NCBI RefSeq assembly: GCF_021018805.1
Contig: NW_026960609.1
Location: 2,542,001-2,606,000 of the forward strand
Direction: 5' to 3'
Length of the DNA stretch: 64,000 bases
Source of the DNA: Prinia subflava
Taxonomy: Eukaryota; Chordata; Aves; Passeriformes; Cisticolidae
Part shown: positions 11,598 to 22,151 of the stretch, piece by piece
Layout: each line of letters opens with the position of its first letter
Numbering within the stretch: position 1 is the first letter of the stretch
Notes under the pieces: generated by a model
Database searches by the model: none
Told to the model about the DNA's origin: nothing
Seen by the model: the letters and a program-made list of their open reading frames with translations, nothing else
Made by a program: the position numbers and the translations under genes

Positions 11598-12433
11598 TAA
11601 GGAAAATGCTGGTCAGTAGTTAAAACCATCCCTATTTGGGAAAGCACATCTCTTCCTAGCAGTCCCAGAATCTCTTCATGCATTGGCACAACATATAGAT
11701 GAGCCACAACCACTTGCCCATCTTCAAAGATGATCCAAATAGGATCTGCACTTATTGAGGGAACAGTCAGGCCTCCTACGCCCACAACGCGGGTATAGGG
11801 GGATTTCAAAGGCCAATGAGAAGGCCAATGTAGTTTATTAATTAAAGATATGTCTGCGCCGGTGTCTGGAAGTGGTTCCATGTCAATAATTTCGTCGCCT
11901 CGTTGCAGTTTCACTGCAATACGTGGCCGCTCGTGTAAATCCACTGTAAGGAAAACATTGTGTCCCGTAGATCCAAAGCTCCTAGCTCCCCCTTCGGTTT
12001 CTGCAGGCTGCTTTTGGGACTGACGACGTGGCAGGATGTTCTCAAAGGGGATGATCTGAGCAATCCTGCTCCCCTTTGGGATTGTCACAGGAGGCTGCAG
12101 GGCATAAACCATTATTTTTAACTGTCCAGTGTAATCTGCGTTGATGACTCCTGGCACCACCATAATACCCTGTTTGCTCGTGGAGACTCCTCCTAATATC
12201 AAACCTCCAACTGAAGAAATTGTATTATAAATGGGTCCAGAGACATCAGTGGGGATTAAGGTTACTTCCTTATCTTGCAAAGTGACTTCTTCCGCTGCTG
12301 TTATGTCTACACCAACACTTCTCCACACAGCAGGTCTGTTTTGGTTCAAGGAGTGGTTTTTGGAGTCTGGTAGGCTGAGGCATCGACTTGTGTCTTGGCG
12401 CGGTGTCTCGACGCGCTGGCCGTGAAGTTTCCC
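11597..12433 (-). CDS. pro: dUTPase-protease (pro) of ERV-B
   Basis: The frame is entered by a -1 shift at 12427-12433 and ends with TAG at 11597-11599. The N-terminal ~110 residues form a dUTPase-like domain (VDITAAEE, GVINADYTGQL, PKGSRIAQIIPF) followed by an aspartic protease with an intact DTGAD site (about 11850-11866) and a GLLGRDVL flap/C-terminal motif. The order dUTPase then protease is the betaretroviral arrangement. The dUTPase looks inactive: the usual GRSS motif reads GGVSTS, and the catalytic Asp of motif III is Asn. The protease appears intact. Confidence 0.88.
   Translation of the reverse strand, partial: GKLHGQRVETPRQDTSRCLSLPDSKNHSLNQNRPAVWRSVGVDITAAEEVTLQDKEVTLIPTDVSGPIYNTISSVGGLILGGVSTSKQGIMVVPGVINADYTGQLKIMVYALQPPVTIPKGSRIAQIIPFENILPRRQSQKQPAETEGGARSFGSTGHNVFLTVDLHERPRIAVKLQRGDEIIDMEPLPDTGADISLINKLHWPSHWPLKSPYTRVVGVGGLTVPSISADPIWIIFEDGQVVVAHLYVVPMHEEILGLLGRDVLSQIGMVLTTDQHFP
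11603..11609 (-). promoter_or_regulatory. Probable pro/pol -1 frameshift site (GCATTTT)
   Basis: Pro and pol overlap by only ~15 nt here. In the pro frame the heptamer reads G CAT TTT, close to the GGATTTT seen at the same junction of ERV-D. The first half does not match a canonical XXX triplet, so efficiency is uncertain. Confidence 0.45.
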
Positions 12434-14577
12434 TGTTTTCTGCAGATCTCTGTAGCATGAGTGTCCACATTGCATCTGTGACACCAAACAGGCTTCCGGC
12501 AGGTCTGCTTAACATGACCTGGTTCACCGCAGCGGTGGCAAGGGAAGTTCATTGGTGGTTTTTTGCTGTTAGTAAAATGATTAAAGGGTTTCCCTGTCAA
12601 TGCAGCTGCGATAACATGTCCCTGTTGCTGCATTGCACTCTGCATTGCTGCTGTGAAAGCTGCTGTTTGGTTAGTCTGCTCTGCTCTCGCTGCTCTCACT
12701 AGCATTTCGTCCACGTCACAGCCTTGAGGGAGGGAGGCTAATATGGTTTTCATGCGTGCATTAGCATTCTCAAATGCAAGAGAGCGAAATAAATGGTTCT
12801 GCACCTTGTCAGGCAAATCTGGAGCATCCTTCAAAGCTGTAGAATGACGATCAATTAACTGTGCAAACGATTCTGTGGCTCCTTGCTTGACGTTAGCATA
12901 GGATGGAGGCTTCTTTTTGTCTGGCACCAACAGCAAAGCTCTGTAGGCCAGTGACTGGGACAGCTGATGAATTTCAATGGGAAAAGTCAGCTGTACATTC
13001 GTCGTAGCGTAAGCTCCTTGGCCCGTCAGCATATCCGGCTGGATCCCGTAAAGTGGATCTCCCACTGTTTGATGCCTATTAGCTTCCTCAGTTGCCAGCC
13101 GTCTCCACTCTCTTTCAAAGATGAGCAATTGGGATGGCGTGAGCAGAAGTGCTGCAATATTGGAACTGTCAGCAGGGCACAAGAGGTCAGCTGTAAAAAT
13201 GTATTGAATAATACTTTTAGAAGCTTCTGCATGAATTCCATACTGGCTAACCGTCTGCTTCGCACATTGCAATACTTTCCATTCATGTGGTTGCCATTTA
13301 GCAATGTTTTGCTCGATCACCACAGGGCAAGCTATAACATTGGCCGCTTCAAAGTCCTTATCTAGGATGGCATTCTTTTTTACCTCTGCCCAGCGATTGA
13401 GAAGTGGATCAGGTTGGTTGGCAGGCAGCGCCATCTGCTGGGCATTGGATGGCAGTGTCTGCTGGTTATGTATAGATGACAAGGGTTGCACGTTATAAGT
13501 TTTCTGTGGGAATGTTTGAGACAGCTCGATTGTCCTTTGCTCTAGTTGATTTTGCCGGTTTGAGAGCTTAGCAAGCTCGGCTATAATTTGCTGTATCTCC
13601 GCTGACCTCTGCGGCTTTTCCGCTGATTGTGACGCACAACGGCCGTCAGGTTCCAAAACTTCTTCATCCGAATCAGATTCCGGCAGAGGACAGTGGGACG
13701 CTCGTGGATGAGTGTCGGGTCCCACTGATGCAGGCTGCGAGGACGCAGGGGTCTCGGATTGAGCTGAACTCCCGGTGTCCGATCTGGGCACGGGCGCCGC
13801 CATGTTTTCTGTTTTTGTTTTGGTCAGGTGGGCAGCTGACGTCAGCTCCCGTTCCTGTGGGGAGGGGTTTGACTCCGCTCCGCCGGTGGCACCGCCTCTA
13901 AGTCCGCCTCCTTGCTGCGTCACCTGTGCCCACCCCGCACCGCTGCCGGCTCCGCCTATCTCCTCCTCTTTCGCCACGCCTCTGGGGTCTGGCGGCTGGC
14001 TCGTCCCCTCCCCCGCGCCATTCTCTCCGAACCGCGGCAAGGGCATTTCCGGCTTCTCGCTCATTTTCTCGGCCGCATGGCTGGCCACATCTACCACATC
14101 GCGGACGGACGAGCAGAGAGGGGCCGCATTCCCTTTCACCGGATGCGTGGAATTAATCCCGAAAAATCTTGCTACTCTGGATACTTTTTTCTGCTCTTTC
14201 GCTTGTGGGGGGACAGCCCGCGGATCAGGAGAGCAAGGAGTCGTTCTCTCCAAAGCGGAAATCGCGGCTTGGGCAGCTCTGCGCTCCGCGGCAAAGGTTT
14301 GCAACGTGTTAATAATCTTTTTCCAAGTTACACCTAACTCCGAGCAGAGTTTCGCGTCTTTCCCTTGTGAAACTACCGAATCCCACAGTAAGTCTCCGAT
14401 TTCTTTCCATTCCATTTCGCTAAACAAAAGCGAGGGCTGATGTAACTTCCCTTTCTTTTTAGCCCATTGGGCCAGCTGAATTATATCAGAGTCTCTGATT
14501 TTTTCACCCCGTTTCGAGACAATGGACTCTAAAAGCTGCGTAGCAGCTATGAATTCGCTTTCCATTGATGAATCCAT
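12346..14577 (-). CDS. gag: gag of ERV-B
   Basis: An open frame of 743 codons from ATG 14577 (start of MDSSMESEF; the frame is open further upstream but has no better ATG). The N-terminal region is matrix-like, followed by a long Pro/Ser-rich spacer, then capsid with a clear major homology region (QGATESFAQLIDR), and nucleocapsid with two CCHC zinc knuckles (CHRCGEPGHVKQTC and CHRCNVDTHATEIC). No N-terminal MG myristoylation signal is visible. Pro overlaps the 3' end and is reached by a -1 slip at 12427-12433. The frame has no stop or shift, so this is the best preserved gag in the window besides ERV-D. Confidence 0.92.
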   Translation of the reverse strand: MDSSMESEFIAATQLLESIVSKRGEKIRDSDIIQLAQWAKKKGKLHQPSLLFSEMEWKEIGDLLWDSVVSQGKDAKLCSELGVTWKKIINTLQTFAAERRAAQAAISALERTTPCSPDPRAVPPQAKEQKKVSRVARFFGINSTHPVKGNAAPLCSSVRDVVDVASHAAEKMSEKPEMPLPRFGENGAGEGTSQPPDPRGVAKEEEIGGAGSGAGWAQVTQQGGGLRGGATGGAESNPSPQERELTSAAHLTKTKTENMAAPVPRSDTGSSAQSETPASSQPASVGPDTHPRASHCPLPESDSDEEVLEPDGRCASQSAEKPQRSAEIQQIIAELAKLSNRQNQLEQRTIELSQTFPQKTYNVQPLSSIHNQQTLPSNAQQMALPANQPDPLLNRWAEVKKNAILDKDFEAANVIACPVVIEQNIAKWQPHEWKVLQCAKQTVSQYGIHAEASKSIIQYIFTADLLCPADSSNIAALLLTPSQLLIFEREWRRLATEEANRHQTVGDPLYGIQPDMLTGQGAYATTNVQLTFPIEIHQLSQSLAYRALLLVPDKKKPPSYANVKQGATESFAQLIDRHSTALKDAPDLPDKVQNHLFRSLAFENANARMKTILASLPQGCDVDEMLVRAARAEQTNQTAAFTAAMQSAMQQQGHVIAAALTGKPFNHFTNSKKPPMNFPCHRCGEPGHVKQTCRKPVWCHRCNVDTHATEICRKQGNFTASASRHRAKTQVDASAYQTPKTTP
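12427..12433 (-). promoter_or_regulatory. gag/pro -1 frameshift site GGGAAAC
   Basis: On the minus strand the gag frame reads CAG GGA AAC, a canonical X XXY YYZ slippery heptamer. Slipping back one base joins gag exactly to the dUTPase-protease frame. The same heptamer sits at the same place in ERV-D. Confidence 0.88.
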
Positions 14578-14740
14578 CCGCGTGGCTGCTCCTACCTTCT
14601 CTCCGCTGACAGCAGGTGGCACTGTAGCCCTTCTAAGCAATCCAATCAGCCGACGCACCCCGGCTTGCCCCGCAAATTCAGGATAGGAGTCCGCAAGCGG
14701 TACACACACGTCCTAAATCAAATCAAGCAGGGTCTTTTCC

Positions 14741-14800
14741 GCATTTAAGCCCTATAATCCAGCATTTAAGCCCTATAATCCAGCATTTAAGCCCTATATT
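14741..14800 (-). repeat. Tandem repeat in ERV-B leader, ~21 bp x 3
   Basis: Three head-to-tail units starting GCATTTAAGCCCTATA (plus strand) at 14741, 14762 and 14783; the last is partial and diverging. It lies between the primer binding site and gag. Confidence 0.85.
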
Positions 14801-14822
14801 TCAGTATTCATCCAGTGCTCAG

Positions 14823-14840
14823 CCCCGTGTTCAGACGCCA
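14823..14840 (-). promoter_or_regulatory. Primer binding site of ERV-B
   Basis: Two bases inside the 5' LTR the minus strand reads TGGCGTCTGAACACGGGG. This resembles a lysine-tRNA(3) type site (TGGCG..., GAACA) but has about five mismatches, so the primer tRNA is not certain. Confidence 0.6.
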
Positions 14841-14842
14841 AT

Positions 14843-15242
14843 TGACGCTGAGCTCTGGTAAAGCCGGGGACTAGAGTAACGTGAGACCAACCAGTATGGT
14901 TTCCAGCACGAACTCCGCTTTATTCCGCGAGATGGCGGGTTATATACAGAGTAAATAGTTTACAGTTAGCAGGTGCACTGTGATAGGCAGTGGACATACA
15001 GAAGCATGCAAATAATCCAGGGTTAAGGTAGCTACGGAGACTTAGTGCCATTACCTCTATGCTGCGAGTGTCCATACCTTAACACATTCCTAGTAGCAGA
15101 TAAGTTTATCTGCTACTACGTATGCTGAACGTTCTGCGGCCTACTAGACCCAGGCCTGAGGCCTAGTTCGGCCTAGTTTGGAATAGCTCAAATGGTATCT
15201 GTGAGCATGTCATGCCCACGATACCTGAGAAACTCTGCCACA
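14843..15242 (-). repeat. 5' LTR of ERV-B (400 bp)
   Basis: 98.25% identical to the 3' LTR by direct reading (7 differences, two of them at the U5 end). TATATAA is at 14940-14946 and AATAAA at 14919-14924, minus strand. It would drive transcription toward lower coordinates. Confidence 0.92.
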
Positions 15243-15248
15243 AGAGTC

Positions 15249-16790
15249 ATCTTTGCTTTCAGGAAGTACTGAAATAGTCAGAAAGGCTTTGTTTTAACCC
15301 TCTTCACCTTACACTCAAAGCTTAAAATTAGTGCTGAAAATGTAATTGGTATTGAGCAGCTTGTAGGTTCCAAGGAATTGACAGGTATGATATTAGTTTA
15401 AGGCATAAAGAGACCACAGTCTTTGAAAAATGCATCCTTTTAGTAATGTTATGAATGCAATTCTTGGCAGATTTTGACAGCAAGTTAAATAGCTATGGCC
15501 TTTCTAATAGTGTCATTGTAGTCAAAAGATTTTAAGGGAATATGAGACAATTTGATCAATGAAAAGGTCAAAGAAGAGGTGCATTGGGTGGAAAATTTTA
15601 GGCTTTTTTTTTTAGTATCACTTGAATGAAAATTAACACAATTTTAGAGATTGACTTGAGTGGTAAGAGTGCTATGAAGTTAAATATGCTGTAATTGCTT
15701 CTTACTGGTGTAATTTTGATTTATTATACCCATTAAGGAAATATTCTTGTTCTTCTGTTCTTTATATTCTTTTTGTAGCACTGGTACAGGAACCAGAGGT
15801 TGAGATAGTTCAAAATGTGAGTGAAAGTATTATTGGCAAATGCCTCATTTTAAATGTGTTGCTATGAATTAATGAATTCTAAGACTTAAAAGTGAAACCA
15901 TGTTTCTTACAGTGCTTCTTAAAATACAGTAGCTAGTGAGTTGCCTGTCCCTTTCTAGAACTGATCTGTAATTTGGGATAAGGTCATGTCTGAAACTATT
16001 TATTCAGGAAGATCTAGAAGAATCTCAGTGACAATGTGTGCTAAATATTAAATTTTACTTAGGAAATGAAGGATTGAAAGAGAGAAAAATATATGCTTAA
16101 ATAACATGATGAAATTGAACTGCCTTTGTGTAGTTTGCTTTAAAAACCCCCAGATTTTTATAGTTTCCCAAGAAATAACATTGACATTCAGATCTTCTAG
16201 TTTCTGTGTGAGTAGTAATTTTCAGTAAATTCACTTTTTAGGTATCATTCCCCATATTTGAGTGCACTGTTGCAATTGAGCAAGTGAATATCTGTATATA
16301 AGCTGAGGAGTGCAAAGCTGCTGTGGTGGGCACCTTCAGAAGGTGGATAAATCAGGCCAGTTTCAAATTTCAGAGCACCCCTTGGCTTGGCTGATGCTCA
16401 TTGCCCATATAGTTTGTGCTAATGGTTAGCTCTTGCTCATTATCAATCATTATCATGAAGTGATATTCCACCAGATGGTCCTTAACAAGCTCCCCATATG
16501 AGCTGTGCAAGAACAGCTCCATCAATGGATGCTGGGTCCTCAGTGTTGGTGGATGTGGTTTGCACTGGCCTCAGCTGGTGGGGCTGAAACTAGTAGAGGG
16601 GACAGCTTTCTGCTTCTGCTGAATGAGGTTCACAAGGTACTCAACAGAATTCCACAGAAACAGGATTTATTTGAAATGGTATATTCAGAGAACGAATGGG
16701 TTTTGGGCTGGTTGGCTGAAAACATGGAATAATAGAAAAGATATTTTGTCTTTCCAAAGATATCACAGTGTAGTGTCAAAATTTCCATGC
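15249..16790. other. AT-rich unique DNA with one possible microexon
   Basis: No gene recognised. A stretch at 15779-15816 has a polypyrimidine-AG before it and GTGAGT after it. The rest is intron-like. Confidence 0.45.
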
Positions 16791-16794
16791 CTAT

Positions 16795-17568
16795 TGTGAA
16801 AAATATGGGATGTTAATTCATGTTCTTATGGGTTATGACATATTAAAACTATGAAAATCACTATATATATGTTATATGAGAATATAAGTTTCAGTCTGCC
16901 TTGAAAATTTGCTAAGAAAAAGACAGACACCACCCTGGAATTTAACATTCAGAAAGGAGACAAAGGACTTACGGGAAAACCGGCCATCTCCTCAGCATCA
17001 GGAGAAGACACATTAAGATAAACTATCAGTCTTCTCCTCCCTGGATGGCAGAATCAGACCCTTATCTTCAGCCAACACCCTCATCAGACCCTTATCTTCA
17101 GCTAACACCCTCATCCCGGCATCGAGCATCGGAACACCACTATTAGAGGACCACCATCATCCACACCTTCGGAGATGAACTTATACCATTCATAAAACCT
17201 TGGTGTCTATTCACTCCCGGGAAACCAGAGATTGACACCTCACAGCAGAAAAGAAACTCTTTTCAGCTAAGCCGGAGACAACTATGAATTTGAATGACTA
17301 GATTGGAAACAAAAGGACTATGAGGAAATTTTTGCCAGAGGTGGAATAAAGTGTATAAAAACTAAGCCCCGAACAAGGCCAATTCGTGAACCTAGGGGGG
17401 ACGGCAGTCGGCCAGGTAGTGCGTCCAAGGTTCACCCTTGACATTTCCCGGGTAAAATAGTCAAGTATCTCCGCTATGGGTGGTTTTGCCAAAATTCTGT
17501 AATTCGATTTTTTGTTAATAAACCAAAATTATAATTTTAATTGGAATATTGTATTGGCATTTATAACA
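16795..17568 (+). repeat. Solo LTR, family L4, copy 1 (774 bp)
   Basis: It starts TGTGAAAAATATGGG, ends ...CATTTATAACA, and is flanked by CTAT (16791-16794 and 17569-17572). A TATAAAA box lies at 17354-17360 and AATAAA at 17517-17522. It is closely related over its whole length to the LTR at 42936-43621. The 4-bp duplication suggests a class I (gamma/epsilon-like) family. Confidence 0.82.
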
Positions 17569-17572
17569 CTAT

Positions 17573-17962
17573 CTCCACTTAAGTATAGTTCATACAAACT
17601 CAAATTCTGGGAAGAAAAATAACTGTACTCAGAGGAGTAAGGAGAGATGATATTTAGAGTTTTGATATCTGGTCTTGCCTTTGGCTATTCAAGGCTCTAA
17701 ATGTAAGGGGTTGGCATTAAACTATTTCCTGCTTTTCTTTGTTGTATTTACTGAATGCTTGAGTTATCTTTTTCTTTCAGAGAAACAGATTTTAGATTAT
17801 TGGCATCTTCTTTACAGCAGGAAAGGCTTTTTGTTGCTGTTATTTTGTTTGCTTTTTTCTTGTTATTGTTGCTTTGTAACATAAAAATCAGGCACTGGAT
17901 TAAAGTTGGGATTTTCAGCCATGAAATCAAGTTTTCTCAAAGGAGGCCTTATTCTCTGAAAA
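17573..17962. other. Unique DNA between two L4-family LTRs
   Basis: T-rich sequence with no recognisable feature. The two flanking LTRs have different target duplications, so this is not the inside of one provirus. Confidence 0.5.
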
Positions 17963-17966
17963 TTTA

Positions 17967-18615
17967 TGTTATAGATGACCGGGGATAATTCATGTTTTTA
18001 GGAAATATTTTGTTAAGAATATGTGTATAAAATACATTTAACCTGCAAGCAGGGGTTTGCACTGGAAACGGGCAAGCCCTGGCTTGTAGAAGTTGCTTTC
18101 CAGAAAGGACAAAGGTGTATCTGGGTGGAGTGAATGAAGACAAGACCAGCTATTAAGGAGAAAGTGCAACCCTTTCTGGTAAAGAAGACTGTTAATGGTT
18201 CAGCCTTTAAATCTCGCAAACGCATGAAGGAAGACACACCTCTATTCATCTACTCGAAACCCCGAAATTAGTATTCATCTCTCCTGCAAAGAGCCTATTT
18301 AACGGAGAGAAGGACTGAGTAAATGGCTGTTCAACAGACCCGATGATTCCGTGGAGCAGGGGGACGGGGGACGGGGGGATGGGGGCGGGGGGGGGAAACA
18401 AAGTCTATTTAAGGAGACCTCAGATTGAACGGAATTTGTGAACAGGGGGAAGAATCAGTGCCACTGAGTCTGTGTCCGTGGTTCACCCAGTGCTGATCCT
18501 GGGTTTATCAGCACTGTCCTTTTGATTGCTGGTTTGCCTAAATTTTGTTCTATATTTTCTTAAATTAATAAAAATTATTTTATTAATTTGGAAAATTGGC
18601 TGAGCATTTATAACA
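17967..18615 (+). repeat. Solo LTR, family L4, copy 2 (649 bp)
   Basis: It starts TGTTATAGATGACC, ends ...GCATTTATAACA, and is flanked by TTTA (17963-17966 and 18616-18619). AATAAA lies at 18567-18572. Its R-U5 part (GGTTCACCCAGTGC near 18478) matches copy 3 at 33696-34287. A G-run cluster lies at 18357-18396. Confidence 0.75.
18357..18396 (+). repeat. G-run cluster (possible G-quadruplex)
   Basis: Six or more runs of three to ten G in 40 bp (GGGGGACGGGGGACGGGGGG...) inside the LTR upstream of its R region. It meets the simple four-run pattern for an intramolecular G-quadruplex. Confidence 0.6.
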
Positions 18616-18619
18616 TTTA

Positions 18620-19076
18620 TAATCTTAGAGAAAAAAAAGCGCAATCTTGATATTTTCCTATCTTCTTGTGTTCATTATTTTAAAATAAAAGGAAATAATT
18701 TAAAATTGTCAGTTGTCAAATGAACAAAAAATTACTTTGTAGCATGAGAATACACTTATTTACAAGGAAGCAGTACATTTACAATTATCAAGTTATTTCT
18801 ACACAAGGATATAAATGCATTTTATATAATAAATTGGCATGGGAAGCAACATGATATCAGTTCTCATCTAAGTTCAGAACACGCCAATTCCCTCCTAGAC
18901 TTGAACAAATATTACATGAATGAGGGCTCTTGTAAAATGTTATGCTTTGAAACAGATTTCATTAAGGGTTTCTAGTGATAATTTATTTTTTCCTTTATGC
19001 CTATGTCTTTCCTCAAACTAAAAATGGATAGCTTATTTGCATATAAATAGATTTCACTATTTGCTGAGGCAGAGAC
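18620..19076. other. AT-rich unique DNA
   Basis: Nothing recognised. Confidence 0.5.
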
Positions 19077-19080
19077 CTAA

Positions 19081-19834
19081 TGTTAGGAACGAAAAAAAAA
19101 AAAAACCAACCAAAAAAAAACCCACCCCACAACTGACCCTCTCCTGGCTAGAGTAACACCCCCCACATCCCAGACAATCTGAGTAGGGAGAGCTGCCCTG
19201 AAGGAAAGTTGCCTGGCAACTTTTCCCTACCTAATTGAAATGTGAAAAGAAGCTGCCCACACCTAGATAGCCCTATTGTCCTTTGTAACTACCTCATTTA
19301 GCAAGAGTAACCTCGGCTACGACCAGGACAAATGCATATGCATTTGGATATGCAGATAGGGCAGGGCCGCCCCCGTGGATCCTGGGAGGTTTTTTGGGGG
19401 AAACTGCACCCCGGGACAGGAAGCTGGATTCATCAGAAGAGAATTGGATAGTGCCCTGGCTTAGCGGGGAGTGGATGCACCCCCTGGCCTGGTTTGAAGA
19501 TTGGCCATCACCTGTGAGGAGCCTGAATGGAATGGGAACTGGCCAGCTGAACTGACTGAGATAGAGAATGGGAAACTCTTGAAACTTTTCCCTGAGGGCA
19601 AAGAGCTGACTGCCACTGCTCTGCCTTCTGATGGTTGACCAGAGAGAGTTGCCAGCTATTTCTATGGGAACAAGGACTCAGCATCCACTGGGACAGCACC
19701 TGCTCCTTCAGATGGCTGCAGCAGCGTGGAAAACTCCGATTGGACTCTGCAGTCCTGCTGATGACTTTAATAATGAGGTGATCACTTTAGTAAAGAGCTG
19801 AATATTAATAAAGGCATATGCCCTGTTCTTTTCA
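19081..19834 (+). repeat. Solo LTR, 754 bp
   Basis: It starts TGTTAGGAACG, ends ...TGTTCTTTTCA, and is flanked by CTAA (19077-19080 and 19835-19838). A poly(A) run is near the 5' end and AATAAA lies at 19807-19812, very close to the 3' end. An ATGCATATGCATTTGGATATGCA stretch (19331-19353) holds octamer-like motifs. Not obviously related to the other LTRs here. Confidence 0.65.
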
Positions 19835-19838
19835 CTAA

Positions 19839-22147
19839 TACATTTCCCTTTTTTTTTTTCCATGGCCATTGTTAAATAAGGTAGAAAATTGCAGTGATCA
19901 GCAGTCATGAATTGTAATAATTTTCTTGGTCAAAACTCCTTAGAGTGCTTCAGTTTTGTGAAAACCTCAGAGTTTAGATATCACACTACCAAAACCATAT
20001 ATATATCTTGCTTTTCTAAAGGTGTTTGTCATGCTGTCTCAGAAATACTTACTGATAGATGACAAAACTGGCCAGAACTGGGTACCCATTCTTAATTAAT
20101 ACCTTGACATGTTTTCTTGCCATTTCTAATCTAGTAGTATGTGGATATTTTTATAAGGAAAACATCACACTGTAAATGAATATATTGTAGTTGCCTTTTT
20201 TCCTGGATTGTAGTGATGTCCTGGTTTTAACCAGTTTTCTTTAAATTAGAGAGTTGCATTGAAGAGAAACCTCTCACAGTACCATTCTGATATACCTCAA
20301 AATAAATAAATTTTAGTTATACTCCATTAAGAATGTATGAAACCAGAGAAAACTTTAAGATTGACTTTTATTTACCAAAAGTAATGGCCAAGTAAAACCT
20401 GATTAAATCAGTTCATGAATTCTAAAATTCCCTTTCAAAACAGACAAGGTTGCATTCCAGATTCAGTTGTGTCTTCCAGGAAAAAAGAGTGGAAGAAACT
20501 ATTCTGTACCATAGTATAACTCCACACCTATATGTAAGTGTAAACTCCAGGTTTATAGTTCACATGCCACTACTTGTTCAGTAGCTGCTACTTCAAAATG
20601 CTGTCTCTAAATGAAGTTCTGGCTATACAGTTCTTTAAAAGACTCTTAAGAGAAAGATAAACTGAGTGATTCAACAAAACTAGACAATGCTTCTTGGACA
20701 ATAACTTCCTGAGCATGAAAACGTTTTAATTTTCAGTGTCATCTTCCTCTCACCAGGAAAAATGAATGAGTTCTGTGTGCATGTATGTTCATGACGTAAC
20801 CATGAAGGTGGTGGTTTTAACCTGGGTGCCTGCAAATTATTTTGCCAGCAGAGGTCCCTCAGGGTAAAGTGAACAATTGCTTCATCTTTTAAGGAAGACA
20901 GGGACTTCGTTATGAGATGCATATTGAAAAGCACATGTCTTCAAAAGCACCCAGGCTACCTACGCTTGCTGTTCCTTTCCTTCAAACCTTTGTTGCTTCA
21001 TATACTGAGAATTTAAGATCAAGCATATCAAAAACTTGTAGTCTTACAGTGATGCATCTGGGAATGTAGTCAGTAAAATGTTGGACTGTATAAGGGTAGT
21101 GATTTTTTACTAAGATTTGTAGACCAACACAATAAATATGCAAACTTTATGTCACAAATTACTTTAGCACATAGAGGTAGCTTTCTGTGTGTTACCCTAG
21201 CTTTTTTAACAGTCTGATCAATTCCTATTTATTAACTGTTTTGTTAAAGGCCAGTAAGTAGTAATGGTTACCTAGAATTTATCATATTGCATGCTTTATT
21301 TTCCCCTCTGCCTGATGAGTCTGTAAATGCTGTTCTCTTCACAGATTTTCTTGTTGTATATATTTAATTATATCTAACACTTTGAGTTAAAAATGTATTT
21401 TATAATAGATTTCATTCCTGTCACTTGTTTTAAGGCAGATTTTGAGACAGAGGATCTATTCCCCATGTAATATCAATACATTGAGTTGTGCAGTGAGACT
21501 GAGAATGAAATGTAGCCTGCTGTAACGAAAGGGTACATGGCAGCATCTTTTTTTATTTGATAATGATGAGCAAGCAGAAAATGCCTATCATGCTGTCAGA
21601 GCTCAGGGACGCAGATATTTTTGAACTGAACAAAAATAGTTGAAAGGTGATAACAGTAGAAACTGATGTTGCTGTTGCATTCACTTTTCCAAACAGAATT
21701 TCCTTTAAAGACATCATCAAAATAAAAATAAAAATGAAGAATCCGACTTGTAATATATTGCAGTTGTCATGAATGTTTTAAATATGGCATGTCTGTCTTG
21801 GACACCAATCAGAAAATATGTCCAGTTCTCAGTACACTGACAAAAGCTCCATTATCATCTAGCTTTTAAAAACAATGTGTAGGATTTTTAATATAACAGT
21901 ATGACTAGTTAGATGATTGCTTATGTCATTCTGAAGGGTTTCTCAAACCATTTGACATCAGGATATTATATAGTCTCTAGGTGAAATATAAGAAAAATGG
22001 TTTCAGTGTTATTAATGCTACTTTTTGTGTTCTCTTTCCTTTAAAAGTACTTGGAGGCTAAAATCTATGTGATTCCTTTGGGACATGCACAGGAGTCCAC
22101 AGATTTTTAAGCTCATAGACAGTTGAGCTGAAAAATTAAGGAGGTAA
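19839..22147. other. AT-rich unique DNA, no gene seen
   Basis: About 2.3 kb of intron-like sequence with short A-rich repeats (for example 21720-21735). No exon, RNA gene or mobile element is clear. Confidence 0.5.
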
Positions 22148-22151
22148 GGAA

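Larger units (their letters stand above)
7125..15242 (-). mobile_element. ERV-B, near-complete beta-like provirus
   Basis: A full-structure provirus of 8118 bp on the minus strand, flanked by AGAGTC (7119-7124 and 15243-15248). In its own direction it reads 5' LTR (14843-15242), primer binding site, leader with tandem repeats, gag, dUTPase-protease, pol, env, polypurine tract, 3' LTR (7125-7524). The two 400-bp LTRs differ at 7 positions (about 1.75%), so the insertion is fairly young. Gag and pro are open; pol and env each carry one nonsense codon. The 6-bp duplication, gag/pro and pro/pol frame changes and two zinc knuckles fit class II (beta-like) retroviruses. The Env has an alpharetrovirus-like transmembrane subunit. 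Confidence 0.93.

Noticed and set aside
13775..14440. 221-codon plus frame opposite ERV-B gag
   Set aside because: Antisense shadow of gag; codon content follows the gag strand.
14741..14800. CRISPR-like array
   Set aside because: Units are contiguous with no spacers, and the context is a retroviral leader in a vertebrate genome.
16795..18615. One provirus with LTRs at 16795 and 17967
   Set aside because: Each LTR has its own different target duplication, they are diverged, and only ~400 bp of unique DNA lies between them.
20216..20330. TGTCCTGGTTTTAACC start resembling an avian LTR
   Set aside because: No matching end or duplication found; too short to support.
18620..22147. Possible host exons after T-rich AG sites
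   Set aside because: No open frame with a donor site and no recognisable protein.
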